Positions 26,290 through 34,790 of a DNA stretch of 64,000 nucleotides are shown one piece after another; position 1 is the stretch's first letter; every line of letters begins with the position of its first letter. This stretch comes from Halorubrum hochsteinianum. GTDB taxonomy: Archaea; Halobacteriota; Halobacteria; Halobacteriales; Haloferacaceae. The position numbers and the translations under genes are program-made. The notes beneath the pieces are model-generated. The model did not search any database. It was not told the origin of the DNA and saw nothing but the letters and a program-made list of their open reading frames with translations. Where the stretch lies: contig NZ_CP098415.1 in assembly GCF_023702125.1 (NCBI RefSeq), forward strand, positions 2,108,001 to 2,172,000, read 5' to 3'.

Positions 26290-26716
26290 GCCACTAACAG
26301 CCGGGCTGGGGTGGCGCGTGCCTGTGAGCGGTCGCCGTCGGCGACCGCGAACAGCACCGCGCGAGGGAGTCGGCTAGCCGGAGCGAAGCGGAGGCTAGCC
26401 GACGAGGCTGGGGCGGTGTGAGGCTGCGGTGCGGGGCGGGACTCGAAGCCCCAGTCGGGAGGCCGGCGCAGGCGACGCGAGCACCGCAGGGAGTGAGCGG
26501 AGCGAACGACCGAGGAGCGCGGCGAGCGTGCGCCGGCCTCCCGACTGGGGCTTCGGGGGTGTTCGTGCCTATCAGCGATTTATAAATGACTACGTACGGC
26601 CGGGCGGCTGGGGCTTCGGCGGTCGGCGTTCTCTGGGAGAGTCAAACTATTCACGACGAGAACGGTCACGAACAGCGGCCGTGACCTTATGAGAGCGCGT
26701 CGTCAACGTCGGATCG
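26290..26716. other. intergenic region, no gene; holds repeat copy E
   Basis: A 427-bp gap between pelA and the next plus-strand gene. Repeat copy E spans 26310-26623. The remaining ~90 bp before the next start contains AAACTATTC (about 26645-26653) and ACCTTATGAG (about 26684-26693); the latter, 25-30 bp upstream of the ATG at 26717, is a possible TATA box. Confidence 0.65.
26310..26623 (+). repeat. interspersed structured repeat, copy E (26-bp perfect stem)
   Basis: Complete and the clearest structural copy. GGTGGCGCGTGCCTG opens it, followed by hairpin GCGGTCGCC/GGCGACCGC and GCGCGAGGGA. Stem 2 pairs 26369-26379 with 26393-26403, 11 perfect pairs closed by a GCGAAGC loop. The core and GCGGGACTCGAAG follow. 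Stem 3 pairs 26445-26470 with 26529-26554 without a mismatch. After the terminal box are TTTATAAA (26579-26586) and a second box GCGGCTGGGGCTTCGGCGGT ending at 26623. Compared with copy B, the stem arms have changed on both sides. Confidence 0.87.
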
Positions 26717-27280
26717 ATGGCGGACCGATCCGGCGGCGACGAGGCCGTCTCGACGACCGCCGACCGCGAACGCGCCGACGACGCCGGCTCCGTTTCCGAC
26801 GACCCCGTCCCGGACGACGTCGACGCGGGCGTCGACGAGGAGGTGAAACGCCGGCTCCGCGAGGCGTACCTCAACGACGAGGAGAACGTCCTGATCGTCA
26901 CGCGGGTGCGCTCGGTCGGCGACCGCGTCGTCGTCGAGATGCGCCCGCCCCACGGCGACGCCACGCACACCGAGCGGTTCGACGCGCCCCGCGACGGGTC
27001 GCTCCAAGAGTCCGAGGCGTTCCTCGACTTTCTCGATGCGGCCGGCGTCTCGCCGCTCGACGTCGACGAACTCGTCGGCTCCCGCGTCCCCGCGACGTAC
27101 GACCCCGACGAAGGGTGGCGGGTCGACGCCGCGTTCCGCCCCGAGTCGACGGCGGACGGCGGAAACCGGTTCGCGGACGCGCGCGAGTGGCTGTGGACCT
27201 ACCGGACGTGGCTGCTCGCGGCGCTGCTCGTCGGCGGCGAACTGGCGTTCGTCGCCGTGATCATTCTGGTGTACGCGTGA
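26717..27280 (+). CDS. hypothetical tail-anchored protein
   Basis: 187 residues: a disordered acidic N-terminus (1-45), a soluble alpha/beta region (about 46-150; EEVKRRLREAYLNDEENVLI, RVVVEMRPPHG, RVPATYDPDEGWRVDAAF), and one C-terminal hydrophobic helix (about 162-186, WLLAALLVGGELAFVAVIILVY). It is probably anchored in the membrane by its C-terminus with the body in the cytoplasm. I do not recognise the family. It is convergent with the gene at 27306, with 25 bp between. Confidence 0.68.
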   Translation: MADRSGGDEAVSTTADRERADDAGSVSDDPVPDDVDAGVDEEVKRRLREAYLNDEENVLIVTRVRSVGDRVVVEMRPPHGDATHTERFDAPRDGSLQESEAFLDFLDAAGVSPLDVDELVGSRVPATYDPDEGWRVDAAFRPESTADGGNRFADAREWLWTYRTWLLAALLVGGELAFVAVIILVYA

Positions 27281-27305
27281 GTTCAAGACGGCGACGACCC
27301 GAGGC

Positions 27306-27632
27306 TCACAACACTCGGAGTCGGTATCCCTCGGCCGCGGTCTTGTCGGTGACCCGACCCGTTTCGAGTCCCACGTCGAGGATCTCGGCGACGAACTCCT
27401 TGGGGACCTCGACGCCGATGAAGTCCGTCCCGTCGCGCGCCGTCGTCAACCGCGCCATCGTTCGCGTCGTCCCGTCATCGTTGTAGATGCTCCCGACGCG
27501 CTCGCCGTCGTGGAGGAACCGAAGCGTCACGTCGGTCGGTTCGAGCGCGTCGAAGCGCACCTCGAACACCCGGTCGTCGTCCTCAAGTCGCGCCAGAACG
27601 TCCCCGTCGTGTTCGACCACTGTGGTCTCCAT
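27306..27632 (-). CDS. small haloarchaeal hypothetical protein
   Basis: 108 residues, soluble, mostly beta-strand by pattern: METTVVEHDGDVLARLEDD, then VRFDALEPTDVTLRFLHDGE, FIGVEVPKEFVAEILD and a C-terminal AEGYRLRVL. Likely a single small domain of unknown function conserved in haloarchaea. The ATG at 27632 gives a full domain; the long open frame upstream is not protein-like. Convergent with the gene before it; a 237-bp gap without features separates it from infB's stop. Confidence 0.68.
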   Translation of the reverse strand: METTVVEHDGDVLARLEDDDRVFEVRFDALEPTDVTLRFLHDGERVGSIYNDDGTTRTMARLTTARDGTDFIGVEVPKEFVAEILDVGLETGRVTDKTAAEGYRLRVL

Positions 27633-27869
27633 GCGTTTCCTTCGTGCTCGACGCTCATAAGGGCGGGAGCGACGGTCACGACCCGGGGTATCGGTCCGGA
27701 TCGCCGGCGTCAGGGTTACCCGATGGCCGCTCGTGAGGCCGCGACGCCGACAAACAGCGACACTCCGATCAGCGGGGGTGTCGCTCCCGCTCGCTGGGAG
27801 TCGCCCGCCGTACGCCAGCGCCGGTCCGATCGCCGTCAACAGGGGAATGACCGCGTTTCCGTGGGATAT

Positions 27870-29663
27870 CTACTTCCCCCAGAAGGGGTCCCGCTTGCGA
27901 CGCGTCTCCAAGTAGCCCTGAAGCGCCTCGCGCTCGTCGGCGGTGATCTCCTCTTTCAGCTCCTGTTCTAAGATCTTCGCGTGCTTCTCGGGCACGTCGG
28001 TCCAGAGCGTGTCGCCCTCCTCGATGTCGCGCCCGACGGTCGGCCCGTCGATGGCGATGCTGACGCGCTCGCCCGAGCGGGCCTCGTCGACGTCCTCGCC
28101 CTGCTTTTGAATGCCCGAGAGGCCGCCGACGCGCTCGAACTCGTTGCCCTCGAAGTAGCCGACGTTGCGGTTGTTCTGGAGCGTGCCGGAGATGATCTCC
28201 ACGCCGACGACCGCGGGGTCGTTCTGGCGGAACGTGTGGTCGGGGAGGATGCGGAAGCGCGCGGGCCGGACCACCTTGTCCAGCACCGTCTCCTGTTGCG
28301 CGCGCTGCTTCTCCTCGACGTAGCGCTCGTAGTCCTCGACCAGCTGGTAGATGACCTCGTTTTTGAACAGCTTCACGTCCGCGTTCTCCAGGTCGGACTC
28401 CGCGTTCTGGAGGAGGTCGACGTTGAACCCGAGGATGGCCTTGTGCTCGTCCTGATTCGCCGTCTCCGCGACGGCGATGTCGCGGGGCGCGATGTCGCCG
28501 ACCTCGGCGCGCAGGATGGGGACCTCGGCCTCGCGGAGGGCGTTCGCCATCGCCTCCAGCGAGCCGAGCGTGTCCGCCTTGACGACGACGCCGTTCTCCG
28601 CGGTGTCGACCTCGATCTCCGCGAGTTCCGCCTTCACCTCCTCGACGACCTCGTCGACGGTGCGGTCGCGGACCACGCGGACCGGCGCGCCGGCCATCGC
28701 CTGATCGAGGTCGGGCGCGGCGATCTTCACGCCGGCCGCGGCCCCGATCTCGCCGACCTTCTCGAACTCCTTCTCGGTGCGGATCTCCGCGAGCGGGCGC
28801 GGGCGGAGCAGCGCGCGGACCTCGGTGACGATCGGCTCGTTCTGCCCCCCGACGACGATCTGATCGCCGTTGCGGATCACGCCGTCGTAGACGACGGTGT
28901 CGACGGTCGCGCCGAACCCGCGCTCGTCTTTCACTTCGAGGACCGTCCCCTCGCCCGGCCCCTGAACGTCGATGGCCATCTCCTCTTTCATGAACCGCTG
29001 GGAGAGGCCCATGAGGACCGTCAGCAGGTCCGGGACGCCCTCGCCGGTGAGCGCCGACAGCGGGACGACCCCGATGTTCTTCTGGAAGTCCTGGACGCGC
29101 CAGTAGAGGTCCGCGGAGAAGCCGGCGTCCGACAGCTGGCCGATGATCTCGTAGAGGTTCTCGTCGAGCATCGACTTCGCACGCTCGGACTGCGCGTCCA
29201 TGCTCTTTTGAATCGGTTCGCCGTCCTGTGGGTTCCATCCGGGCGTCGTGTCGACCTTGTTGGCCGCGACGACGAACGGGGTCCCGGTCCGTCGGAGGAT
29301 GTCGATCGCCTCCTCCGTCTGCGGCTGGAAGCCATCGTTGACGTCGACGACCAGCACCGCGATGTCGGCGAGCGCGCCGCCGCGGGCGCGTAGCGTCGAG
29401 AAGGAGTGGTGGCCGGGCGTGTCGATGAACAGCAGGCCGGGCAGATCGAAGTCCGACGGGTCGATCAGCTCGCCGGCCATCCCGGAGATGGTGTCGAGCG
29501 GGATGTCCGTCGCCCCGATGTGTTGGGTGATCGCGCCGGCCTCGCCCTCGCTGACGGCGGAGCCGCGGATCGTGTCGAGCAGGCTCGTCTTGCCGTGGTC
29601 GACGTGGCCCAGCACGGCGACGATGGGGGTTCGCAGGGTGTCCGCGTGTGTGTGGTCGGTCAT
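27870..29663 (-). CDS. infB: translation initiation factor IF-2 (aIF5B)
   Basis: GTPase that promotes subunit joining and stabilises initiator tRNA. The 597-residue protein has the short archaeal N-terminus and starts at once with the G domain: G1 [12 protein letters not shown] (17-28), G2 region with the conserved Thr, G3 DTPGHHSF, and G4 AANKVD. Domains II-IV follow, including the central [20 protein letters not shown] and the C-terminal [28 protein letters not shown] that contacts aIF1A. No intein. Divergent from the PRC-barrel/nob1 pair, a common archaeal arrangement. Confidence 0.96.
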   Translation of the reverse strand: MTDHTHADTLRTPIVAVLGHVDHGKTSLLDTIRGSAVSEGEAGAITQHIGATDIPLDTISGMAGELIDPSDFDLPGLLFIDTPGHHSFSTLRARGGALADIAVLVVDVNDGFQPQTEEAIDILRRTGTPFVVAANKVDTTPGWNPQDGEPIQKSMDAQSERAKSMLDENLYEIIGQLSDAGFSADLYWRVQDFQKNIGVVPLSALTGEGVPDLLTVLMGLSQRFMKEEMAIDVQGPGEGTVLEVKDERGFGATVDTVVYDGVIRNGDQIVVGGQNEPIVTEVRALLRPRPLAEIRTEKEFEKVGEIGAAAGVKIAAPDLDQAMAGAPVRVVRDRTVDEVVEEVKAELAEIEVDTAENGVVVKADTLGSLEAMANALREAEVPILRAEVGDIAPRDIAVAETANQDEHKAILGFNVDLLQNAESDLENADVKLFKNEVIYQLVEDYERYVEEKQRAQQETVLDKVVRPARFRILPDHTFRQNDPAVVGVEIISGTLQNNRNVGYFEGNEFERVGGLSGIQKQGEDVDEARSGERVSIAIDGPTVGRDIEEGDTLWTDVPEKHAKILEQELKEEITADEREALQGYLETRRKRDPFWGK

Positions 29664-29821
29664 ATGTGATCGCCCCGAGAAGGTTATACCGTCCGTTCCG
29701 CCCGGCCGTCAGTTAAGCCTTTCAAAATGCCGCGACGAACCGAGCCGGAGAGCACGGGCTCCGTCCGTCGTCCGTCCGACGGCCCGTGGCGTTTAATACC
29801 GTCGCCCGGGACCGTGCGGGT

Positions 29822-30067
29822 ATGGTCGACATCCTCGCGGAGAACCTCTCCGGGAAGGCGGTGATGAGCGCCGACGGCACGGAGCTCGGGGACCTGTACA
29901 ACATCACGATGAACCTCGAGTCCGGCGAGCTGAACCACCTGCTGGTCAGCCCGCACGAACAGCTCAGGCCCGGACGCGTCGACTTCGACGTCGACGAGAT
30001 GGGGCGGCTCCGGGTACCGGTTGCGAACGTGCAGGCGGTGAAAGACTACATCGTCGTCGCCCGCTGA
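29822..30067 (+). CDS. PRC-barrel domain protein
   Basis: 81-residue single PRC-barrel domain: MVDILAENLSGKAVMSADG, ELGDLYNITMNLESGELNHLLV, DEMGRLRVPVANVQAVKDYI. PRC-barrel proteins bind RNA, ribosomal proteins or partners; the RimM-type barrel is used in rRNA maturation. Its stop overlaps the NOB1 start (TGATG at 30065-30069), and this association with a ribosome-maturation nuclease supports a role in the same process. A GTTTAATACC sequence (29801-29810) about 20-28 bp upstream may be the TATA box. Confidence 0.88.
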   Translation: MVDILAENLSGKAVMSADGTELGDLYNITMNLESGELNHLLVSPHEQLRPGRVDFDVDEMGRLRVPVANVQAVKDYIVVAR

Positions 30068-30525
30068 TGGAAGTCCTCGACTCGTCCGCGTTCATCCGCG
30101 AGTACACCACCGACGACGACGTGGTCTCCATCCCGGCGGTCCACGAGGAACTCACCGGCGAGGTGGCGCTCCGCTTCGACGCGATGGAGGGCTCCGGGAT
30201 GACGGTCCACGTGCCCGCGCCGGAGGCGGTCGACCGGGTCCGCCGCGCCGCGAAGGGTTCGGGCGACGCCGCCGAGCTGTCCGACACCGACATCCGGCTG
30301 ATCGCGACCGCGCTGGAGCTTCACGCGACGCTCGTCACCGACGACTACGCGATGCAGAACGTCGCCGAACGGCTCGACCTGCCGGTCGAGGCCATCGCCC
30401 GCGACGGCATCTCCGAGGAGCGGGAGTGGCGCTTCCAGTGCGTCGGCTGTAACCGGACGTTCGACGAGAACAAGGAGCGCTGCCCGATCTGCGGGAGCGA
30501 CCTCACGCGCAAGAACCCCGCGTGA
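30067..30525 (+). CDS. nob1: ribosome maturation endonuclease NOB1
   Basis: Cleaves the 3' end of pre-16S rRNA. The 152-residue protein has an N-terminal PIN nuclease domain (MEVLDSSAFIREY with Asp5; acidic residues in LSDTDIRLIATAL and LVTDDYAM) and a C-terminal zinc ribbon with CVGC and CPIC pairs. It is translated from an ATG that overlaps the PRC-barrel stop. The order IF-2 / PRC-barrel / NOB1 is typical of haloarchaea and supports the call. Confidence 0.93.
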   Translation: MEVLDSSAFIREYTTDDDVVSIPAVHEELTGEVALRFDAMEGSGMTVHVPAPEAVDRVRRAAKGSGDAAELSDTDIRLIATALELHATLVTDDYAMQNVAERLDLPVEAIARDGISEEREWRFQCVGCNRTFDENKERCPICGSDLTRKNPA

Positions 30526-30643
30526 GCGGTCGGAGTCGAACGTAACTCCGCACGGAACCGATTCTGCGTGTGACCGAGTCTCCGCGCGCCAGCCGATCGC
30601 ACGCGACCGACCGATTGAACAGGCGGCCCGCCGACCCTCGGAC

Positions 30644-31744
30644 GTGAACGCCTTCGAGGATCTCTCGCCGGACGCGCTGCGCGACGGACGGGCGGACGCG
30701 ATGGACGACGCCGTCGCGGCGGCGCTCGCCGCGCACCCGCTCGACGGAGTCGAGACCGAGTACCCGCACTATCAGGGGGTCGTCGAGGGGCCGGAGGCAC
30801 CGCCGCGCCCCGCGGAGAAACACCCCGTCTTCTACGGCTGTTTCGACTGGCACTCGGCGGTCCACAGCCACTGGGCGCTCGTTCGCGCGCTGCGGCTCGT
30901 TCCCGATCACCCCGACGAGACCGCGATCGAGACGTCCATCGACGAGCGGCTGACCCCGGAGAACGTCGCGAGCGAGGTCGCGTACCTCGACGAGAATCCC
31001 GCCTTCGAGGAGCCGTACGGCTGGTCGTGGCTGCTCCGGCTCGCCGCCGAACTCCGCCTCTGGGACGACCCGCCCGCCGAGGCGTGGGGCGAGGCGCTCG
31101 GCCCGCTCGAAGACCGGGTCCGCCGCGGAGTCCGCGAGTCGTTCCTCGACGTCGACCGCCCGCAGCGCGTCGGCACGCACGGCAACACCGCGTTCGCGCT
31201 CGCCGGCGTCCTCGACTACGCCCGGGTCGTCGGCGACGGCGACCTCGAATCCGAGACCGAGGCGACGGCGCGCCGCCTCTACGCCGACGACACTGCCGCG
31301 GTCGTCGGCGCGGAGCCGGTCGGGTGGGACTTCGTCTCGCCCGCGCTGACCGAGGCGGACCTCATGCGGCGCGTCCTCGACCCCGACGCGTTCGCGGCGT
31401 GGCTCGACGAGTTCCCCCCGGGCCTCACCGGGCCGCCGCACGACGCGCTGCTCGCGCCCGTCGACGTGGAACCCGAGGAGGGCGACGGCGCGGCGATGCA
31501 CCTGATCGGACTCAACGTCTCCCGCGCGTGGTGTCTCGCGGGGCTGGCGGACGCGCTGGCCGGGCGCGAGGGAGCGGCGGCCGACCGCCTCCGAGCGCCG
31601 CTGGACGACGCGGCGCGCCGCCACGCCGAGGCCGGGGCCGCGGACGTGCTCACCGACGACTACGCGGGGTCGCACTGGCTCTCCTCGTTCGCGCTGTACC
31701 TGTTGACGCGGAACGCGGGCGGGATCGCGCCCGGGGCGGCTTAG
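30644..31744 (+). CDS. DUF2891 family protein
   Basis: 366-residue soluble protein matching DUF2891. Signatures are EKHPVFYGCFDWHSAVHSHW near residues 48-67, FEEPYGWSWLLRLAAELRLW, RVGTHGNTAFALAG, and HLIGLNVSRAWCL. The repeated His/Trp/Cys blocks in an alpha-helical frame suggest an (alpha/alpha)6-barrel of the kind seen in glycosidase-like proteins, but no activity is known. The start is a GTG (30644). Its stop overlaps the end of the convergent uppS gene by four bases. Confidence 0.85.
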   Translation: MNAFEDLSPDALRDGRADAMDDAVAAALAAHPLDGVETEYPHYQGVVEGPEAPPRPAEKHPVFYGCFDWHSAVHSHWALVRALRLVPDHPDETAIETSIDERLTPENVASEVAYLDENPAFEEPYGWSWLLRLAAELRLWDDPPAEAWGEALGPLEDRVRRGVRESFLDVDRPQRVGTHGNTAFALAGVLDYARVVGDGDLESETEATARRLYADDTAAVVGAEPVGWDFVSPALTEADLMRRVLDPDAFAAWLDEFPPGLTGPPHDALLAPVDVEPEEGDGAAMHLIGLNVSRAWCLAGLADALAGREGAAADRLRAPLDDAARRHAEAGAADVLTDDYAGSHWLSSFALYLLTRNAGGIAPGAA

Positions 31745-32712
31745 CCCGTCTCCGTCGGCTCCGGGGACTCGCCCTCGACCGGGGCGGCCGGGTTGGGCTC
31801 GGCGACCCCGAGGGCGTCCTCGGAGAGGTCGCTGCCGTCGAGCCGCGGGACGCGCTCCCGGAGGCGGGAGGCGGCGGCGCGGGCCTCGGCGAACTCCACC
31901 TCGGCGAGCGCCCGGACCAGCGCGGCGGCCCGCTCGGCGCGCGCGCGCTGCCACGACTCCTCGCGCGACTCGTAGGTTCGGATCGCGCGCAGGAAGTCGG
32001 CCTCGGAGAACTCCGGCCAGTAGGGCGCACAGAAGTAGACGGCCGCCTCGTTCCCGTTGGCGTGCCACGGGAGGAAGTTGGACGTCCGCTCGTCGCCGCC
32101 CGTGCGGACGATCAGGTCAACGTCGCGGATCGGCCGGTCGTACAGCCGGGACTCGACGGTCTCGACGTCGACCGCCTCGGGGTCCGTCTCGCCGGCGGCG
32201 ACCTCCCGAGCGACGTCGCGGGCGGCGTCGAGCAGCTCGGTCCGGCCGCCGTACGCCAAGGCGACGTTGAGCGTGAACCGGTCGTTGCCGTCGGTGCGCC
32301 GCTCCGCGTACTCGACCGCGTCGCGGACGCGGGGCGGGAGCCGAGGCACGTCGCCGATGGCCCGGACGCGCACGCCCTGTTCGTGAACGCGGTCGGCGTC
32401 GGCGAACTCCCGGAGCTTGCGCTCTAACAGGTCGAAGAGGGGTACCAGCTCCTCGTCCGGGCGCTCGAAGTTCTCGGTGGAGAAGGCGTAGAGGGTGAGC
32501 TCCGAGACGCCGAGGTCGGCGCACCAGTCGAGGACGCGCTCGGTGGTGTCCGCGCCCGCGCGGTGGCCGTCGGGGGCGTCGTCGCCGCGCTCGCGCGCGT
32601 ACCGACGGTTCCCGTCCTGAATGACGGCGACGTGGTCGGGGACGTCGTCGATCTCGCGGCGCAGGTGCCGCCCGTACGCGCGCTCGACGACGCCGCGGAG
32701 CCGGTCCAGCAT
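31741..32712 (-). CDS. uppS: cis-polyprenyl diphosphate synthase (UppS family)
   Basis: Extends an allylic diphosphate with isopentenyl units in Z configuration to give the polyprenyl carrier of glycan and S-layer glycosylation. The 323-residue protein has the active-site VIQDGNRRYARE (Asp33), TLYAFSTENFERP, ALAYGGRTELLDA, and the C-terminal IRTGGDERTSNFLPW with CAPYWPEF, all typical. A disordered C-terminal tail of about 35 residues is extra. In haloarchaea the natural product is dolichol-like. Convergent overlap with the DUF2891 gene. Confidence 0.92.
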   Translation of the reverse strand: MLDRLRGVVERAYGRHLRREIDDVPDHVAVIQDGNRRYARERGDDAPDGHRAGADTTERVLDWCADLGVSELTLYAFSTENFERPDEELVPLFDLLERKLREFADADRVHEQGVRVRAIGDVPRLPPRVRDAVEYAERRTDGNDRFTLNVALAYGGRTELLDAARDVAREVAAGETDPEAVDVETVESRLYDRPIRDVDLIVRTGGDERTSNFLPWHANGNEAAVYFCAPYWPEFSEADFLRAIRTYESREESWQRARAERAAALVRALAEVEFAEARAAASRLRERVPRLDGSDLSEDALGVAEPNPAAPVEGESPEPTETG

Positions 32713-32776
32713 TCACGTTAGTCCACCGGACCGAGGGATATGTACTTTTACTCTCGGGTCCCGCGGCCCACACGCG

Positions 32777-33160
32777 ATGGACGCCGCCTACGTCTTCCGC
32801 GTCGAAGTCCGGTTCGACCCGCCTGAGGCCGCCGTCGACCCCGACCGGTTCGAGACGACGATGGAGATCCCCGCGAGCGAGCCCGGCACCGACGGGTGGC
32901 TGTTCTTCCGCGACCGCCTCTGGCGCGGCGAGATCGGGGACAAGCCGTCGTTCCGACAGCTGGCGGACGCGCGGCTGGGACTCGCAGACGCCCCGGGCGT
33001 CGAGGTCGTCGCCGCCGACTTCCGCGAACTCCGCACCGACGAGGCGTCGCTCGACGCGCTGAAAGAGGCGATCGCGACGGACCTAGCCCGTTTCAACGCC
33101 GACTCGGTCGACGAGGTCCTCCACAAGTACCTCGGGTCGTCGGTTCACGTCCGGGAGTGA
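32777..33160 (+). CDS. LWR-salt protein
   Basis: 127-residue small protein of the haloarchaeal LWR-salt family. It has the name motif in FFRDRLWRGEIGDK (about 46-59), preceded by the beta strand YVFRVEVRFDPPEAAVDP and ended by DEVLHKYLGSSVHVRE. Function unknown; restricted to halophilic archaea. The ATG at 32777 starts MDAAYVFRVEV; the gene is divergent from uppS, with 64 bp between starts that include GATATGTACTTTTACTC (about 32736-32752) as likely promoter sequence. Confidence 0.87.
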   Translation: MDAAYVFRVEVRFDPPEAAVDPDRFETTMEIPASEPGTDGWLFFRDRLWRGEIGDKPSFRQLADARLGLADAPGVEVVAADFRELRTDEASLDALKEAIATDLARFNADSVDEVLHKYLGSSVHVRE

Positions 33161-33211
33161 CGGGGCGAGACCGGGACCGAATTTATAATCGCTCGCGGCG
33201 GCCTGTCCGGT

Positions 33212-33568
33212 ATGCGCCCTCCCTCCGACGGAACCACCGAGACGCTCTCGGAGACGGCGGACCACGCGGTCGGAACAGCCGGTCACGAGGCCGACGGCGA
33301 CGCGACCGACCGCGACGCCGCCGAGTACGACGCCGCCGACCGCTACTGGATCGTTCGAAAAGCGGTCGAGGATGCCCTGATGAACGTGTTCTGGACGATC
33401 GCCCTGTTCGGGTTCGGTCTCGCGCTGCTGGCGGGGGGCGCGCTCGCGCTGATCGGTGACGGCGGCTCACCGGTTTCGGTACTCGTCGCGGTCGCCCTGA
33501 TCGGTCTCGGCGTCGGAAGCGTCGCCGTCGCGCTCGACGTGCCGCTCCCGTTCTTGAGCGCCGACTGA
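33212..33568 (+). CDS. hypothetical two-helix membrane protein
   Basis: 118 residues. An acidic N-terminus (about 1-48) is followed by a short amphipathic segment YWIVRKAVEDALMNVFW and two transmembrane helices (about 59-81 and 88-108). Unrecognised family, probably a small cytoplasmic-facing membrane protein of haloarchaea. A TATA-like ATTTATAATC lies at 33180-33189, 22-31 bp before the ATG, which is the position expected for a leaderless message. Confidence 0.72.
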   Translation: MRPPSDGTTETLSETADHAVGTAGHEADGDATDRDAAEYDAADRYWIVRKAVEDALMNVFWTIALFGFGLALLAGGALALIGDGGSPVSVLVAVALIGLGVGSVAVALDVPLPFLSAD

Positions 33569-33633
33569 GCGTTTTGAACCGCTTCGGTGCCGCTTCACAA
33601 CCCACTTACCCGGTGCCACCGAAGTGATCTCGA

Positions 33634-34287
33634 ATGCGTCCCGCCGACTACGACTTCCACCTGTTCGACCTCGACGGGACCCTCGTCGACGCCGAGTGGG
33701 AGTACACCCGAACGGTGTTCGACCGCGTCGGCGACCGGCTGGGCCGCGAGTTCTCCGACCGGGAGGCGTACGTCCTCTGGCACGGGCTGGGCGGCCCGCG
33801 CGGCGAGACGCTCCGCGAGATCGGCGTCGACCCGGACGCGTTCTGGCCGGCGTTCCACGCCGTCGAGGACCCGGTCGCCCGCGCGGAGGCGACGTACCTC
33901 CACGACGACGCCGCGCGCCTGCTCGACCGCGTGGCGGAGGTCGGCGGCCCCACCGGGGTCGTCACCCACTGTCAGGAGTTCCTCGCCGACCCCGTCCTCG
34001 ACCGCGTCGGCCTCGACGGCCGCTTCGACGCGGTCGTCTGCTGTACCGACGAGACCGGGTGGAAACCTGACCCGGACCCGATCGAGGCCGCGATGGAGTC
34101 GCTCGGCGTCGACCCCGGTCGGCACCGCGGCTACTACGTCGGCGACGGCGAGAGCGACGTGGCGGCCGCGTGGAACGCCGGCCTCGACGCGGTCCACGTC
34201 GAGCGCGTCGGCCACGAGGACCGCGGACGGTGCGTGCTCGGCGACCGACGCGTCGGCGGGCTGGACGAGCTGGTGGACCCGACCTGA
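33634..34287 (+). CDS. HAD-family hydrolase (phosphoglycolate phosphatase-like)
   Basis: 217-residue HAD phosphatase. Motif I is FDLDGTLVDAEW with nucleophile Asp12 and Asp14; motif II is VVTHCQEF; motif III is the Lys in ETGWKPDPDPIEAAMESL; motif IV is YYVGDGESDVAAAWNAG. The cap lies between motifs I and II and is helical (C1 type). It could dephosphorylate phosphoglycolate or a sugar phosphate; the substrate cannot be read from sequence. Plus-strand neighbours are short; there is no obvious operon. Confidence 0.87.
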   Translation: MRPADYDFHLFDLDGTLVDAEWEYTRTVFDRVGDRLGREFSDREAYVLWHGLGGPRGETLREIGVDPDAFWPAFHAVEDPVARAEATYLHDDAARLLDRVAEVGGPTGVVTHCQEFLADPVLDRVGLDGRFDAVVCCTDETGWKPDPDPIEAAMESLGVDPGRHRGYYVGDGESDVAAAWNAGLDAVHVERVGHEDRGRCVLGDRRVGGLDELVDPT

Positions 34288-34332
34288 GCCGCCGCCGCGC
34301 GCTCGACGGTCGCGCCGCTCGCTCGGTCGCCC

Positions 34333-34575
34333 CTACGACCCGGCCGGAGCGCGGAACCGCTCCTTGCCGCACTTCGGACAGCGCTCCACGACCTCGTCCG
34401 GGCCGGCCGCGCCGTTCCGATCGGTCGCTCCGCGCGGACCGGCCACCCCGTTCGAACCGGCCACTCCGTCCGAATCGGTCACCGCGTCCGAACCCGTCGC
34501 TCCGTTCCGGTCGATCACCACGGCGCGTCGCTCGTACCGGTGCCGGCAGACGAGACGTCGGATGGTCGCGCGCAT
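34333..34575 (-). CDS. small zinc-ribbon-like protein with Gly/Asn-rich repeat region
   Basis: 80-residue protein with two metal-binding looking ends: MRATIRRLVCRHRYERR (Cys-x-His) and ERCPKCGKERFRAPAGS (CxxC). Between them is a repetitive tract of GSDAV/GSNGV/GPRGAT/GAAGPDE units made by near-repeats in the DNA (about 34393-34510). Probably a rubredoxin/zinc-ribbon-like protein of unknown role. The ATG at 34575 is preferred. An AT-rich stretch at 34618-34640 upstream on the minus strand (reverse complement TATAAATA) is the likely promoter. Confidence 0.6.
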   Translation of the reverse strand: MRATIRRLVCRHRYERRAVVIDRNGATGSDAVTDSDGVAGSNGVAGPRGATDRNGAAGPDEVVERCPKCGKERFRAPAGS

Positions 34576-34790
34576 ATCGATCCGGGCGACGATCGCGAGT
34601 GAAGAATGTTCCGTAGAGACGTATTTATACACATAATACGATTCGTTCGTGTGCTTATCACCTAGAATAGTGTTCAAACAGACACTCTATTCGAGTAGAG
34701 AGAAGTGATTGTAATTTCAGATATCAGATTCAGACACTCTCGGCCGCCCGGGACCGAAACCGTCGTGAGGCGTCGGCCGAACCCGTCCGT
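34576..34790. other. AT-rich divergent promoter region with small inverted repeats
   Basis: A 215-bp gap between the zinc-ribbon-like gene (minus) and the PadR gene (plus), unusually AT-rich for this genome. It holds a minus-strand TATA-like box at about 34622-34629 and two small inverted repeats, AGTGT...ACACT (34667-34685 region) and CTCTATTCGAGTAGAG (about 34685-34700). These look like regulator binding sites. The plus-strand ATG at 34791 belongs to a PadR regulator, so autoregulation here is possible. Confidence 0.45.
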
